Source: Streptococcus sanguinis (lineage in GTDB: Bacteria; Bacillota; Bacilli; Lactobacillales; Streptococcaceae). From it: 64,000 nucleotides of DNA. The notes under the pieces were generated by a model. It had not been told where the DNA came from and did no database searches. It was given only the letters and a program-made list of their open reading frames with translations. The translations under genes were made by a program, and so were the position numbers. Positions 37,585 through 47,100 of the stretch are shown here, piece after piece; position 1 is the stretch's first letter; each line of letters begins with the position of its first letter. The stretch covers positions 1,860,001 to 1,924,000 of the forward strand of contig CP040556.1 in NCBI GenBank assembly GCA_013378335.1. The letters are read 5' to 3'.

Positions 37585-38937
37585 ATGGATGCAACTAAAC
37601 TCACTGCACAAGAACAAGAACAGGAAAAAGCCAAATTTAGCTTTTCCGGTGCAACTCTCTACGGTATCAACGCCGTTATCGGTTCAGGGATTTTCCTCCT
37701 ACCGCAAAAGATTTATAAAGGACTTGGTCCTGCCTCTCTAGCTGTCATGCTTGGAACAGCCCTCCTCGTTATTCTACTAGCCGTCTGCTTGGCAGAAACT
37801 GCTGGTTATTTTAATAAAAACGGTGGAGCTTTCCAATATTCCAAAGCGGCCTTTGGAAACTTTGTGGGCTTTAATGTAGGTTTTCTGGGCTGGGTCGTAA
37901 CCATTATCGCTTGGGCTGCTATGGCAGCAGCATTTGCAAGACTTTTTGTTATTACTTTTAAAGCCTTTGAACCTTATGAGCTGATTCTCAGTGTGAGCCT
38001 GATTATCCTACTCAGTTTGATGAATATCTCTGGTCTTAAGACTTCAAAAATATTCACCCTAACTGCTACTGTAGCTAAGCTCATTCCGATCATTGCCTTT
38101 AGTCTATGTGCTATTTTCTTTATCAAAGACGGAATAGCAAAAGGAAACTTCACTCCATTTCTTCAGCTAGAACCTGGCGTAGATATCATGAAGGCTATCT
38201 CTAGCACAGCCATTTATATCTTCTACGGATTTATCGGATTTGAAACCATGTCTATCGTTGCTGGTGAAATGCGCAACCCAGAAAAGAACGTACCTCGGGC
38301 TATCTTAGGCTCCATTAGTATTGTTTCTGTACTCTATATGCTCATCATTGCTGGAACCATCGCCATGCTGGGTAGCCGTATCTTGCAAACAGATGCTTCT
38401 GTACAAGATGCCTTTGTAGAGATGATCGGTCCTGCTGGAGCTTGGATTATTTCTATCGGAGCTCTTATCTCTATCACTGGTCTTAATATCGGTGAATCTG
38501 TCATGGTCCCGCGTTTTGGGGCGGCCATCGCAGAAGAAGGCTTGCTGCCTAAGAAAATAGCAGAAACCAACTCTAAAAATGCCCCTATAGTTGCCATTAT
38601 TATTTCAGGAATCCTGGCCATCGTCCTGCTCTTCTCTGGTAAATTTGAAGAATTGGCAGCTCTTAGCGTGGTCTTCCGCTTCTTCCAATACATCCCAACT
38701 GCTCTAGCTGTACTAGTATTAAGAAAGAAATATCCAGATAAGAAAGTGGTCTTCCGAGTTCCATTTGGTCCTGTAATTCCAATTTTGGCGGTTCTAGTCA
38801 GCCTCGTCATGATTTGGGGTGAAAATCCAATGAACTATGTTTACGGCCTTATCGGTGTCCTTATCGCCAGTGCAGTATACTTTATCTATATAGTACTGAT
38901 TTGTAAAAATAAAGTTCCTGAACAAGAAGGAGAATAA
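37585..38937 (+). CDS. APC-superfamily amino acid permease (probable histidine uptake)
   Basis: The 450-aa protein has about 12 membrane helices and the APC first-helix motif GINAVIGSGIFLLP near residue 30, with FYGFIGFETMSIVAGEMRNPEKN (helix 6 region) further on. It lies between hutD and hutH behind AAAGGAG, and its stop is only five bases before the hutH ATG, so histidine or a histidine/urocanate-type substrate is likely from context. The substrate cannot be read from sequence. Confidence 0.88.
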   Translation: MDATKLTAQEQEQEKAKFSFSGATLYGINAVIGSGIFLLPQKIYKGLGPASLAVMLGTALLVILLAVCLAETAGYFNKNGGAFQYSKAAFGNFVGFNVGFLGWVVTIIAWAAMAAAFARLFVITFKAFEPYELILSVSLIILLSLMNISGLKTSKIFTLTATVAKLIPIIAFSLCAIFFIKDGIAKGNFTPFLQLEPGVDIMKAISSTAIYIFYGFIGFETMSIVAGEMRNPEKNVPRAILGSISIVSVLYMLIIAGTIAMLGSRILQTDASVQDAFVEMIGPAGAWIISIGALISITGLNIGESVMVPRFGAAIAEEGLLPKKIAETNSKNAPIVAIIISGILAIVLLFSGKFEELAALSVVFRFFQYIPTALAVLVLRKKYPDKKVVFRVPFGPVIPILAVLVSLVMIWGENPMNYVYGLIGVLIASAVYFIYIVLICKNKVPEQEGE

Positions 38938-38942
38938 ATCTT

Positions 38943-40484
38943 ATGTCACATGTAATCAATTTGGATGGCGAACACCTTACTTTAGAAGACGTCATCGCAG
39001 TAGCCCGACATGGAGCCACCTGCGAAATCAATGAAGAAGCTAAAAAAGCTGTAGAAGCTTCCCGTAAAATCGTAGATGACATCGTCCGTGAAAAGCGGGT
39101 AGTCTATGGTGTTACAACTGGATTTGGCTCTCTCTGCAATGTCAGCATCTCACCAGAAGATACGACTCAGCTGCAAGAAAACCTAATCCGTACGCACTCC
39201 TCAGGCTACGGCGATCCCCTGCCAGAAGATGCAGTCCGCGCGATTATGTTAATTCGGATTAATTCCTTGGTCAAGGGCTATTCTGGCATCCGCTTGTCCA
39301 CTGTCGAAAAGCTTCTGGAATTGCTCAATAAAGGTGTTGTCCCTTACATTCCGGAAAAAGGCTCTTTGGGTGCCTCTGGTGACTTAGCACCGCTGGCTCA
39401 CATGGTTCTGCCTATGCTAGGACTTGGCCGTGCTTACTATCAAGGTGAACTGCTCTCTGGACAAGAAGCTTTGGACAAAGCCGGTATCGAGAAAATTGCT
39501 CTAGCAGCTAAGGAAGGGCTGGCACTGATTAACGGTACGACTGTCCTGACAGGTATCGGAGCTCTGGCTACCTATGATGCCATCCAGCTGCTTAAATTAT
39601 CAGATGTCGCTGGCGCTCTTTCCATGGAAGTCCACAATGGTATTACCAGTCCTTTCGAAGAAGAGTTACACACCATTCGACCTCAGAGCGGACAGCTAGC
39701 TACAGCCCGCAATATCCGCAACCTTCTAGAAGGCAGTGGAAATACAACCGTAGCCACTCAACAACGGGTCCAAGACCCATATACCCTGCGTTGTATTCCT
39801 CAGATTCATGGTGCCAGCAAGGACTCTATCGCTTATGTCAAGACCAAGGTTGAGATTGAAATCAACTCCGTTACAGACAACCCTATCATCACCAAGGAAG
39901 GTCATGTCATCTCAGGCGGTAACTTCCACGGTGAACCAATGGCTCAGCCATTCGACTTCCTCGGTATCGCTATTTCTGAAATCGGTAATGTATCCGAGCG
40001 TCGTGTGGAACGTCTGGTCAACAGCCAACTGAGCAAGCTGCCATCCTTCTTGGTCAAACACCCAGGACTCAACTCTGGCTTTATGATTACCCAGTATGCT
40101 TGTGCTTCACTTGCTTCTGAGAACAAGGTTCTGTCTCATCCAGCCAGCGTAGACTCTATCCCATCTTGTGAAAACCAAGAGGACTTTGTCAGCATGGGAA
40201 CTACTGCAGCACGCAAGGCAGCTGAAATTCTCAAGAATTCTCGCCGCATCGTAGCAACAGAAATCATGGCAGCCTGCCAAGCTCTGGATCTGAAACCAGA
40301 AAACCATGAACTTGGTAAAGGAACCAAGCCGGCCTACAACCTCTTCCGTCAGCATGTCCGCTTTATCGAGTTTGATAAAGACATCGAAATCTACGAAGAA
40401 CTCAACAAGGCTTCTGAGCTGATTGAAAACGAAGAATTCCTAGCAGCCGTTGAAAAGGCTGTAGACTTGAGCATTCAGTTTTAA
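38943..40484 (+). CDS. hutH: histidine ammonia-lyase HutH
   Basis: The 513-aa homotetrameric enzyme removes ammonia from histidine to give urocanate, committing it to breakdown. The Ala-Ser-Gly triad that cyclises into the MIO cofactor is visible in GSLGASGDLAPL near residue 143. Other conserved blocks are VYGVTTGFGSL and GGNFHGEPMAQPFD. GAAGGAGAA lies before the ATG. Last gene of the main hut run; a strong terminator follows. Confidence 0.96.
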   Translation: MSHVINLDGEHLTLEDVIAVARHGATCEINEEAKKAVEASRKIVDDIVREKRVVYGVTTGFGSLCNVSISPEDTTQLQENLIRTHSSGYGDPLPEDAVRAIMLIRINSLVKGYSGIRLSTVEKLLELLNKGVVPYIPEKGSLGASGDLAPLAHMVLPMLGLGRAYYQGELLSGQEALDKAGIEKIALAAKEGLALINGTTVLTGIGALATYDAIQLLKLSDVAGALSMEVHNGITSPFEEELHTIRPQSGQLATARNIRNLLEGSGNTTVATQQRVQDPYTLRCIPQIHGASKDSIAYVKTKVEIEINSVTDNPIITKEGHVISGGNFHGEPMAQPFDFLGIAISEIGNVSERRVERLVNSQLSKLPSFLVKHPGLNSGFMITQYACASLASENKVLSHPASVDSIPSCENQEDFVSMGTTAARKAAEILKNSRRIVATEIMAACQALDLKPENHELGKGTKPAYNLFRQHVRFIEFDKDIEIYEELNKASELIENEEFLAAVEKAVDLSIQF

Positions 40485-40516
40485 AGCTGATGCCCCTGAA
40501 AAAAGCTAACCTAAGA

Positions 40517-40549
40517 AGCCCGCTCTCGTTCAGCTGGGCTTCTTTTCCC
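40517..40549 (+). terminator. hut operon terminator
   Basis: AAGAAGCCC pairs with GGGCTTCTT, followed by a T tract, about 35 bp after hutH. Confidence 0.8.
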
Positions 40550-40560
40550 GCCAAAAGCCA

Positions 40561-40589
40561 TTGACAGGCTTGGTGGAAACTCTTATAAT
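40561..40589 (+). promoter_or_regulatory. hutG promoter
   Basis: Perfect TTGACA (40561) and TATAAT (40584) with a 17-bp spacer, directly after the hutH terminator. It looks strong and constitutive. Confidence 0.85.
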
Positions 40590-40625
40590 AAAGTCGCAAG
40601 TATCGTTATGGAAAAGGACAAAATC

Positions 40626-41615
40626 ATGTTAGAAGATTACTATCAGCTAGATAACAGCTACTATCATAAGAGACTGGATGATGATTTATATGCTGCCAAG
40701 TGGGGGATGGTTATTGAGTTTTTGGACTTAAATGCCCCTAACTTAAGACCCTTTGACGGGGTCAACTTTGCCTTGATTGGCTTCAAGAGTGACAAAGGGG
40801 TTTATATCAACCACGGCCGAGTGGGGGCTGTCGAAGGGCCACAAGCTATCCGAACCCAGCTGGCCAAACTTCCTTGGCATCTGGGCAGAAACGTCCGCGT
40901 CTTTGATGTTGGTGATATTGACGGCCCTAACCGCTCTCTGGAGCAGCTGCAGCAAAGCTTGGCTCGAGCAGTCAAACGCCTGCGAGAGCTCAATCTCCGG
41001 CCTATTGTCCTAGGGGGCGGCCACGAAACAGCCTACGGCCACTATCTGGGACTTAAGTCGTCACTAGCTCCTGACCAAGACTTGGCCGTCATCAATATGG
41101 ACGCCCATTTTGATTTGCGTCCCTATGACCAGACTGGTCCCAACTCTGGTACCGGTTTTCGCCAGATGTTTGATGACACTCTGGCTCAGAAGCAGGCCTT
41201 TAACTACCTTATCCTAGGGATTCAGGAGCACAATAACAATCTCTTTCTCTTTGACTTTGTGGCAAAATCCAAGGCTATCCAGTTTCTGACTGGAATGGAT
41301 ATTTACCAAATGGGTTACAAGGAAGTCTGTAAAGCAGTTGATGACTTTCTAGCCGGCAAGGAGCAGGTCTATTTGACCATTGATATTGACTGCTTTGCAG
41401 CTGGTGCTGCTCCTGGTGTCAGTGCCATTCAGTCGCTCGGTGTGGATCCCAATCTAGCTGTTTTGGTCTTCCAGCACATCGCTGCCTCAGGTAAGTTGAT
41501 CGGCTTTGACATCGTCGAAGTCTCTCCGCCTCACGATATAGACAACCATACGGCTAATCTGGCTGCCAGCTTTGTCTTTTACCTGACCCAAGTCTGGGCG
41601 CAAGCACATGATTGA
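40626..41615 (+). CDS. hutG: formimidoylglutamase HutG (arginase family)
   Basis: The 329-aa manganese enzyme hydrolyses formiminoglutamate to glutamate and formamide. Arginase-fold metal motifs are clear: GGGHE near residue 132, [10 protein letters not shown], and [10 protein letters not shown], with EVSPPHD near the end. The upstream ATG at 40608 has no ribosome site; the ATG at 40626 follows AAAGGA with seven-base spacing. It has its own promoter after the hutH terminator, and competes with FtcD for the same substrate. Confidence 0.93.
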   Translation: MLEDYYQLDNSYYHKRLDDDLYAAKWGMVIEFLDLNAPNLRPFDGVNFALIGFKSDKGVYINHGRVGAVEGPQAIRTQLAKLPWHLGRNVRVFDVGDIDGPNRSLEQLQQSLARAVKRLRELNLRPIVLGGGHETAYGHYLGLKSSLAPDQDLAVINMDAHFDLRPYDQTGPNSGTGFRQMFDDTLAQKQAFNYLILGIQEHNNNLFLFDFVAKSKAIQFLTGMDIYQMGYKEVCKAVDDFLAGKEQVYLTIDIDCFAAGAAPGVSAIQSLGVDPNLAVLVFQHIAASGKLIGFDIVEVSPPHDIDNHTANLAASFVFYLTQVWAQAHD

Positions 41616-41777
41616 TGGACATTTAAAAATTTCATTACAAACATCAAAAGAGTCTGGGACAAAAGTCCAACCTCAAATATAAAAAGCGAACAAAACTAGT
41701 TTTCTGGTAATCAGAATTCTGCTTTGTTCGCTTTTCGCATTTAATTATAGATTTGAAGGGCTTAATAATTAAGATTT

Positions 41778-42824
41778 CCCAATTTGTAAAATTAAGCTAG
41801 ACAGAAAAAGCCATCTATGTTAGGCTCAGATAAACACCACATTTGTCTGAAAGGAACTAACATAAATGACCTATACACATCTTACCACAAACGAGCTTGT
41901 AATGATAGAGGCTTACTACAAAGAAGGTATAAAAGTTACAGATATTCTAAAAGCTCTTGGAAGATCAAAACAGACCATCTACAATGTCATCAACTATCTG
42001 AAAGAGGGGCACTCTGCTTATGATTACTATAACCGATATAAAATCAATAAGAAACGCTGTGGCAGGAATAAAACAAGGCTTACACAAGCAGAAAAAGATT
42101 TTATCCAAACTCATTTAAATCTAAGCTGGAGCCTTGATGTCATTAAGGGAGCTTATCCAGATAGGATTTCTTGTTCTATGAGAACTCTCTATCGACTAGC
42201 AGACCGTGGTATTCTAAAGAAAGAGGATCTCCCTTGGAAAGGCAAAAGAAAACCAAATGGTCATAGCGAAAAACGAGGAAAACAAGCGTTTCGCAGAGAT
42301 TTACGTGAGAGAGCAGCCATTTATCCTAATTTTAAGACAGAATTTGGTCATCTAGAAGGGGATACCATTGTTGGCGAGAAACACAAAAGTGCGGTTATTA
42401 CTTTGGTAGAACGCCTCTCAAAAGCCATCATCACACTGAAAACTAATGGACGGAAAGCAAGTGATATTGAGGTTTCCATCAATCAATGGTTGTCTCAAGT
42501 CCCCAGCCATCTCTTTAAGTCGATAACTTTTGATTGTGGGAAAGAATTTTCTAATTGGAAGTCTATTTCGAATGCGCATGACATTGATATTTTCTTTGCG
42601 GATCCAGGCTGTCCTGGTCAAAGAGGCCTCAATGAACATTCTAATGGCTTATTAAGACGAAATGGATTACCGAAACAAATGGATTTTACTGCTATTTCTC
42701 AAAATTATTTATCAGCTATCGCTGATAAAAGAAATAGAATTCCTAGGAAATCTTTAAATTATCAAACACCATACCAAGTTTTTCTGAGTTACTTGAAAAG
42801 TCTAACTTAATTTGACAATTTAGG
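41778..42824 (+). mobile_element. IS30-family insertion sequence, complete (1047 bp)
   Basis: Boundaries come from comparison with the uninterrupted repeat copies. Imperfect 25-bp terminal inverted repeats (41778-41802 against 42800-42824, 4 mismatches, both starting CC and ending in TAGAC) flank one transposase gene. The target duplication is 3 bp (TTT at 41775-41777 and 42825-42827). The intact ends and open frame suggest a recent insertion. Confidence 0.9.
41866..42810 (+). CDS. IS30-family transposase
   Basis: The 314-aa DDE transposase has an N-terminal helix-turn-helix (LTTNELVMIEAYYKEG, then TDILKALGRSKQTIYNVIN) and a catalytic core with Asp in EGDTIVG, Asp in TFDCGKEF and Glu in LNEHSNGLLRR, the IS30 arrangement. 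The length is in the usual 310-380 range for this family, and no frameshift is present. AAAGGAAC precedes the ATG. The stop lies inside the right inverted repeat. Confidence 0.94.
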   Translation: MTYTHLTTNELVMIEAYYKEGIKVTDILKALGRSKQTIYNVINYLKEGHSAYDYYNRYKINKKRCGRNKTRLTQAEKDFIQTHLNLSWSLDVIKGAYPDRISCSMRTLYRLADRGILKKEDLPWKGKRKPNGHSEKRGKQAFRRDLRERAAIYPNFKTEFGHLEGDTIVGEKHKSAVITLVERLSKAIITLKTNGRKASDIEVSINQWLSQVPSHLFKSITFDCGKEFSNWKSISNAHDIDIFFADPGCPGQRGLNEHSNGLLRRNGLPKQMDFTAISQNYLSAIADKRNRIPRKSLNYQTPYQVFLSYLKSLT

Positions 42825-42860
42825 TTTTTAAAAATTGAAATCTTTTTGTCCCAAACTCTT

Positions 42861-45800
42861 TTATTTTTTGTTTAATGCCTGAGACAAGTTCTGACGTAAA
42901 TTTTCTAATTCCTTGAGCTGATGGCGGTCTCGGTAGAAATTAAGATGACTTTTAGCTATATCATAGTAAGAATCAAAGTCTTGGGACAAAAGCTCAGCAC
43001 AAGCAGGATCCTTTAGGCGATCGGTCAACAGTCGATGCTTGATAACTGCAATCAGATAGTAAATTAAGCCCTTATCCCTTGGATTCCCATATCGTTTGAT
43101 TAGATCGTCCTTCTTTCGCAAGAGTGCTAGCACCGGCTGGTAGTCTCCCCTTTCACAGCTAATCAAGGCCAGATAGACTTCCAGTTGAGTCTCTTTCCAA
43201 GGGAAGCTGAGGGACTCCAAAGCTGTTTTCGCTTTGAGGAAAATCCGCTCCGCCTGCTCATAATCTTTCAGCTGATAATAGGTCATACCCAAGCCGATGT
43301 AGAAAGCAAAAATCGAAGGCTCCGCTGTTTTATTTTCTGTCAGCTCAATGGCTTCCTTCTGATGGGCCAGCGCTGTCGTGAAATTCCCGCGAATCTGCTC
43401 AATCTCTGCCAGATAGTCTAGAGCCGCCGCAATCTGAATCGAGTACTTGGAACGAAGAGAAGCTGTCAGACTAAAACAGTCAATAGATTGGTAGAGATGA
43501 TGAAGTGCCTGCTCCTCATCCCCAATCATGAGATGATAGAGCCCCTTGAGCCGGAGGTTGATAGCAATGGCCTCGTGATTATTGTCCTGGACCGAAGCAT
43601 CCAGAGCCAGCTCCGTATAGTAGCGCATCTCAGAGATATTCTCCGTCTGGATGCAGTAATAAATCATCTGCCGATAGCCTTCTAGGAGAAAATCCATCTG
43701 CTGCAGCTCCTTGGCCGAAGCAATCACCTGTTGAATATTGTCCATTCCCTGCTGGTAATTCCCCGTCCGGATAGCATAGCGCCCTTCTAGATAGAGGAAA
43801 CGAAGAAGCAGGAGCTGGAAATCCCTTTGATTTTGGTGTTTGCTTTTCAGCTCCTCTATTGCCTGACGGATGCGATCAAATTGCTCCAAAACAGCCGACT
43901 GATTATTGTCCTCAGTCTTTTCAATGAATCCAAACTCCCGCGAATAAATTGGAAATAGCTCGTGATGAAACTGCAGAGTAGCCTCGAGATAATGCAACTC
44001 GTACTCCAGAGACTTAATCAATTGCTTGGACATCTTGTAGTGATAGGCGATTTCATTGAGCAGCTGAGCATGATAGAGAGAGTCTCCCAGCTGGTCTTCC
44101 ATGCCTTGGGCAATCTGATGATGCAGCATTCGCTTCTTGGCAAGTGACAAGCGCTCATAGGCGTAGAGTCTCAAAAGCTCCTGACTGAATCGCAGGACTA
44201 ATTCCTCAGCCTGCTCCTCCTCAATCAACAGCTGCTTCTGCCCAAACTCCTCAGTGATTTCGACCACTTCTTCCATCGGCAGGCCTAATAGCCTAGCTAA
44301 GAGCGAAACCGACGCAGGAGCCCTAAAACAAGCCAGATAGTCCACCAACTCTTCCTCTTGACTGCTCAGGTAATCCAGCTTCAGAGACAGCTTAGCCTTA
44401 ATAGCCGGAGTCAGCGGATGAAACTTCTCTCCCCGCAGGAGCTGCTCAGCATATTCCGACAGGAAGAAAGGGATGCCTTGACTGACCCGATAAATATCTT
44501 CAAGGAGTTCTTCAGATATGGTTAGCTGACCTGTCTGGGCTTGCAAGTAAGCCGCACTATCCTTAAAATTCATCGGCTGCAGCTCGATAAAGCCTAGCTT
44601 ATTGCGTACCAACAGGTGATTGAAAAAATGTTCCAAATAAGAAGGGGTGCTCAGATGCTTGGTCAGCACAAAGGCCACAGGATAGCCAGTCAAATGATTC
44701 ATAACTTGCTCCAAGACAGCAACGCTGGACTTATCCATCCAGTGACAGTCCTCAATCAAGATTATCAAAGCTTTTTTCTTAGAAATCTTCTGCAGAATAT
44801 CCACCACAAACTGAGCCAGCTTGTCCGCATCCAACTGAAGACTAGAAGTACCGCCTGTCAAAATGGGAAAATAACTCTCCAAAATGACCTGCCACTGACT
44901 GATAGAGAGAATCTGGTGCTGAATAACCAAGTCCCCCAGGCCGTCCAGCAAACCACGCCAAGGCTGCAGCTCTGCCTTCATCTCTTCCTTGAAGCACTCC
45001 GCCATGACAATCTGGAAATACTTGGTCTGGTTGGCCAGTACTTGACGAGTCACTGTCCGCTTGCCGATACCAGTACCACCGACTAGAACCAGAGCACGCG
45101 CCTCCTGAGCCTCTATCACCTTAGAGAAATAAGATTCCAAACGCTTGATTTCATCAACCCGCCCGAAAAAGTGATCCGTATTGCGTAGAAACTGCTTGGT
45201 CTTGCGCTCGCTACGGTCCTTGGCAAGCACCTCATGATATAGTTGCTGGATTGGTTCCGTAGGGCTAATGCCCAGTTCCTTATCTAAAATATTGACCAAT
45301 TTGTAATAGGTCTCTATCACCTTGCCAGGCCGATCATTATCCTGATAGAGCTTCATGAGCAGATGGTAGTTCTTCTCATCAAACTCATCAATGCTGATCA
45401 AGCGGCGCAAATTCCGCTCAGCCTCTTCCAAATCCAGCTGGTCTTTTTCCGCTTCCAACTGCTGGTAACAGGCTTGGATATAAAGCTGCTCATATCGCGT
45501 CCGCATCTTAGACACCCAATAATCAAAAGCTTCACTATCCTTGAGATAGAATCCCTGCAGAAAATCCCCCTGATAGAGGGATAGATGCTCTGCCGGATGG
45601 TCCGTAAAAAGTTCTACATCACTTTGAATCGCACACTCGGGATTAAGCGACAGCACAGTCCGATTGGGAGCGACAATCCACTCCCCACCTAGTAGCTTGT
45701 TAGCTTGATAAATGGTGTTGCGCAGATTCTTTTTGGCGGTCTGATTGTCCTTGTTTTCCCATAGAATTCCTGCAATCTCCTCCCGATTGACTGCACCATT

Positions 45801-45917
45801 GATGTGGAGATAGTAAAGCAGAGCATTGATTTTGGCAAAAGGAAAAAAGACTTCCTCTTGATTGAGAAAGACACTCGGACTTCCCAGCAATTTCAACCTC
45901 AACAGATTTTTCGACAT
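42861..45917 (-). CDS. large SARP/LAL-like ATPase regulator
   Basis: The 1018-aa protein has four visible parts. Residues about 5-95 are an OmpR-like winged helix (LLGSPSVFLNQEEV opening; NLRNTIYQANKLLG). Residues 100-245 are a bacterial transcriptional activation domain (FDYWVSKMRTRYEQ; ELGISPTEPIQQLYHEVL). Residues 265-480 are a STAND-type ATPase with GGTGIGKRT and Walker B LIILIEDCHW. A TPR-rich C-terminus follows (repeats such as AIAINLRLKGLYHLMIGDEE). The Walker A position after Lys is Arg where Ser/Thr is expected. Lone gene between hut/IS30 and prsW; its target is unknown, and hut control is only a positional guess. Confidence 0.8.
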   Translation of the reverse strand: MSKNLLRLKLLGSPSVFLNQEEVFFPFAKINALLYYLHINGAVNREEIAGILWENKDNQTAKKNLRNTIYQANKLLGGEWIVAPNRTVLSLNPECAIQSDVELFTDHPAEHLSLYQGDFLQGFYLKDSEAFDYWVSKMRTRYEQLYIQACYQQLEAEKDQLDLEEAERNLRRLISIDEFDEKNYHLLMKLYQDNDRPGKVIETYYKLVNILDKELGISPTEPIQQLYHEVLAKDRSERKTKQFLRNTDHFFGRVDEIKRLESYFSKVIEAQEARALVLVGGTGIGKRTVTRQVLANQTKYFQIVMAECFKEEMKAELQPWRGLLDGLGDLVIQHQILSISQWQVILESYFPILTGGTSSLQLDADKLAQFVVDILQKISKKKALIILIEDCHWMDKSSVAVLEQVMNHLTGYPVAFVLTKHLSTPSYLEHFFNHLLVRNKLGFIELQPMNFKDSAAYLQAQTGQLTISEELLEDIYRVSQGIPFFLSEYAEQLLRGEKFHPLTPAIKAKLSLKLDYLSSQEEELVDYLACFRAPASVSLLARLLGLPMEEVVEITEEFGQKQLLIEEEQAEELVLRFSQELLRLYAYERLSLAKKRMLHHQIAQGMEDQLGDSLYHAQLLNEIAYHYKMSKQLIKSLEYELHYLEATLQFHHELFPIYSREFGFIEKTEDNNQSAVLEQFDRIRQAIEELKSKHQNQRDFQLLLLRFLYLEGRYAIRTGNYQQGMDNIQQVIASAKELQQMDFLLEGYRQMIYYCIQTENISEMRYYTELALDASVQDNNHEAIAINLRLKGLYHLMIGDEEQALHHLYQSIDCFSLTASLRSKYSIQIAAALDYLAEIEQIRGNFTTALAHQKEAIELTENKTAEPSIFAFYIGLGMTYYQLKDYEQAERIFLKAKTALESLSFPWKETQLEVYLALISCERGDYQPVLALLRKKDDLIKRYGNPRDKGLIYYLIAVIKHRLLTDRLKDPACAELLSQDFDSYYDIAKSHLNFYRDRHQLKELENLRQNLSQALNKK

Positions 45918-46015
45918 GCAAACGCCTCCAAGAAACCTTATAAAACTAATATAAACAAAAAGAGACAGTTTGGCAAGTAAAGTATTATACTAGCCCTTAA
46001 TTTCCAGTTTTTAAA

Positions 46016-46045
46016 TTGGTTTTATTTAGGATTTTTTTTTATACT
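46016..46045 (+). promoter_or_regulatory. promoter of the PrsW-like gene
   Basis: TTGGTT (46016), an 18-bp T-rich spacer and TATACT (46040), about 30 bp before the start codon. Confidence 0.55.
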
Positions 46046-46076
46046 AGGATGAAAATAAAATTTTAGAAAGTTACTT

Positions 46077-46898
46077 ATGAAGAAAAATATTGTTCTTTTC
46101 ATTTTTCTCCTTCTGAGCGCGATTGGCTTAGAATACGAGACACAAGCCTATACTACTGGCAGTATGTCAGGTACTTCCTATGGGATAATCGGACTATCAG
46201 CCCTCTTGGCCCTGCTCTATATCGTCCCTGCCCTGCTCTTGATTCGCCAACTGGGTAAAAAATGGCAGACGCCTGTACTTAGCCTTGGGGTAGCTCTGCT
46301 AGGTGGCCTTTTCATCTCGGGCTGGACTTCTGGCCTAGCAAACACCTATATCCATGAGTGGGTCAGCACCAGCTTCCCCAACACGCTGCTCAGTGACCTA
46401 GAAAATGCCATCGCAGCTCCGCTGGTTGAAGAACCCCTTAAGCTGTTGGCAGTTGCCTTCGCTGTCTACCTAGTCCCCGTCAAGAAGCTCAAATCCTTTT
46501 TGCTGCTGGGTATTACGGCTGGCATGGGCTTTCAGATTAGCGAGGACTTCTCCTATATCCTCTCTGACCTGCCCGAAGGCTTCTCCTTCACTATCTCTGG
46601 TATCCTAGGTCGTATCACTGGCGGCGTCGCCTCTCACTGGCTCTACACCGCCCTAACCACCCTCGGTCTGGCACTCATGCTGCGCTATGCCAATACTCAG
46701 AAAAACTACTTCCGAGCTGGCCTCTTCTACTTCCTAGCAGCCTTCGTCCTCCACTTCTTCTGGAACTCACCGCTGACTGCTATCGAAACGGATATCCCAA
46801 TCATCGTACCGGCCATGACTGCTCTGGCTGTCTTTATCTTTTACCAAGCCTACCGAACAGCCTATAAAATTGACCAAGAAGAATTGGGAGGGGAATAA
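46077..46898 (+). CDS. PrsW-family intramembrane protease
   Basis: The 273-aa protein has about eight membrane helices and the PrsW/CPBP-like signature residues: the glutamate pair in APLVEEPLKLL (near residue 120), GMGFQISEDFSYI, and the histidine in GVASHWLYTAL with HFFWN further on. Bacillus PrsW cleaves the anti-sigma factor RsiW; no sigma/anti-sigma pair is near here, so the substrate is unknown. The hairpin at 46907-46932 lies just past its stop. Confidence 0.8.
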   Translation: MKKNIVLFIFLLLSAIGLEYETQAYTTGSMSGTSYGIIGLSALLALLYIVPALLLIRQLGKKWQTPVLSLGVALLGGLFISGWTSGLANTYIHEWVSTSFPNTLLSDLENAIAAPLVEEPLKLLAVAFAVYLVPVKKLKSFLLLGITAGMGFQISEDFSYILSDLPEGFSFTISGILGRITGGVASHWLYTALTTLGLALMLRYANTQKNYFRAGLFYFLAAFVLHFFWNSPLTAIETDIPIIVPAMTALAVFIFYQAYRTAYKIDQEELGGE

Positions 46899-46903
46899 TA
46901 CCC

Positions 46904-47082
46904 AAAGAGGCTGGGACAAAAGTCCTAGCCTCTCAATTGTCTTTGGATTGTCGAGCAAGACGCAGTGGTTGAGTGGGCTCTATTACGCTGATTTCATCAG
47001 CTTTTACAGCCCTACTCAACTGTGCGGAGGTGGGACGACGAAATCGAATTCTAACGAATTCCCGATTTCTGTCCCACTCTCT
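46904..47082. repeat. triple-hairpin intergenic block (copy C, mosaic)
   Basis: Three stems in a row. First GAGGCTGGGAC, AAAA, GTCCTAGCCTC (46907-46932), sharing the CTGGGAC end of the other repeats. Second GTTGAGTGGGCT with AGCCCTACTCAAC (46968-47020), enclosing GCTGA/TCAGC. Third GTGGGAC with GTCCCAC (47030-47077), enclosing AAATCG, AATTC, TAAC, GAATT. It does not align with copies A, B, D and E beyond the first stem. Confidence 0.75.
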
Positions 47083-47100
47083 TTGGTATTACAAGAATAT

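Larger units (their letters stand above)
41646..42862. repeat. CTGGGAC hairpin repeat, copy B, interrupted by IS30-family element
   Basis: The left part (41646-41777) and right part (42825-42862) join into a 167-bp element nearly identical to copy D read on the other strand. AGAGTCTGGGACAAAA and TTTTTGTCCCAAACTCT form the ends. The insertion point is the T-run of an ATTTTTAAAAAT palindrome. TTT is present on both sides of the IS. Confidence 0.9.
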
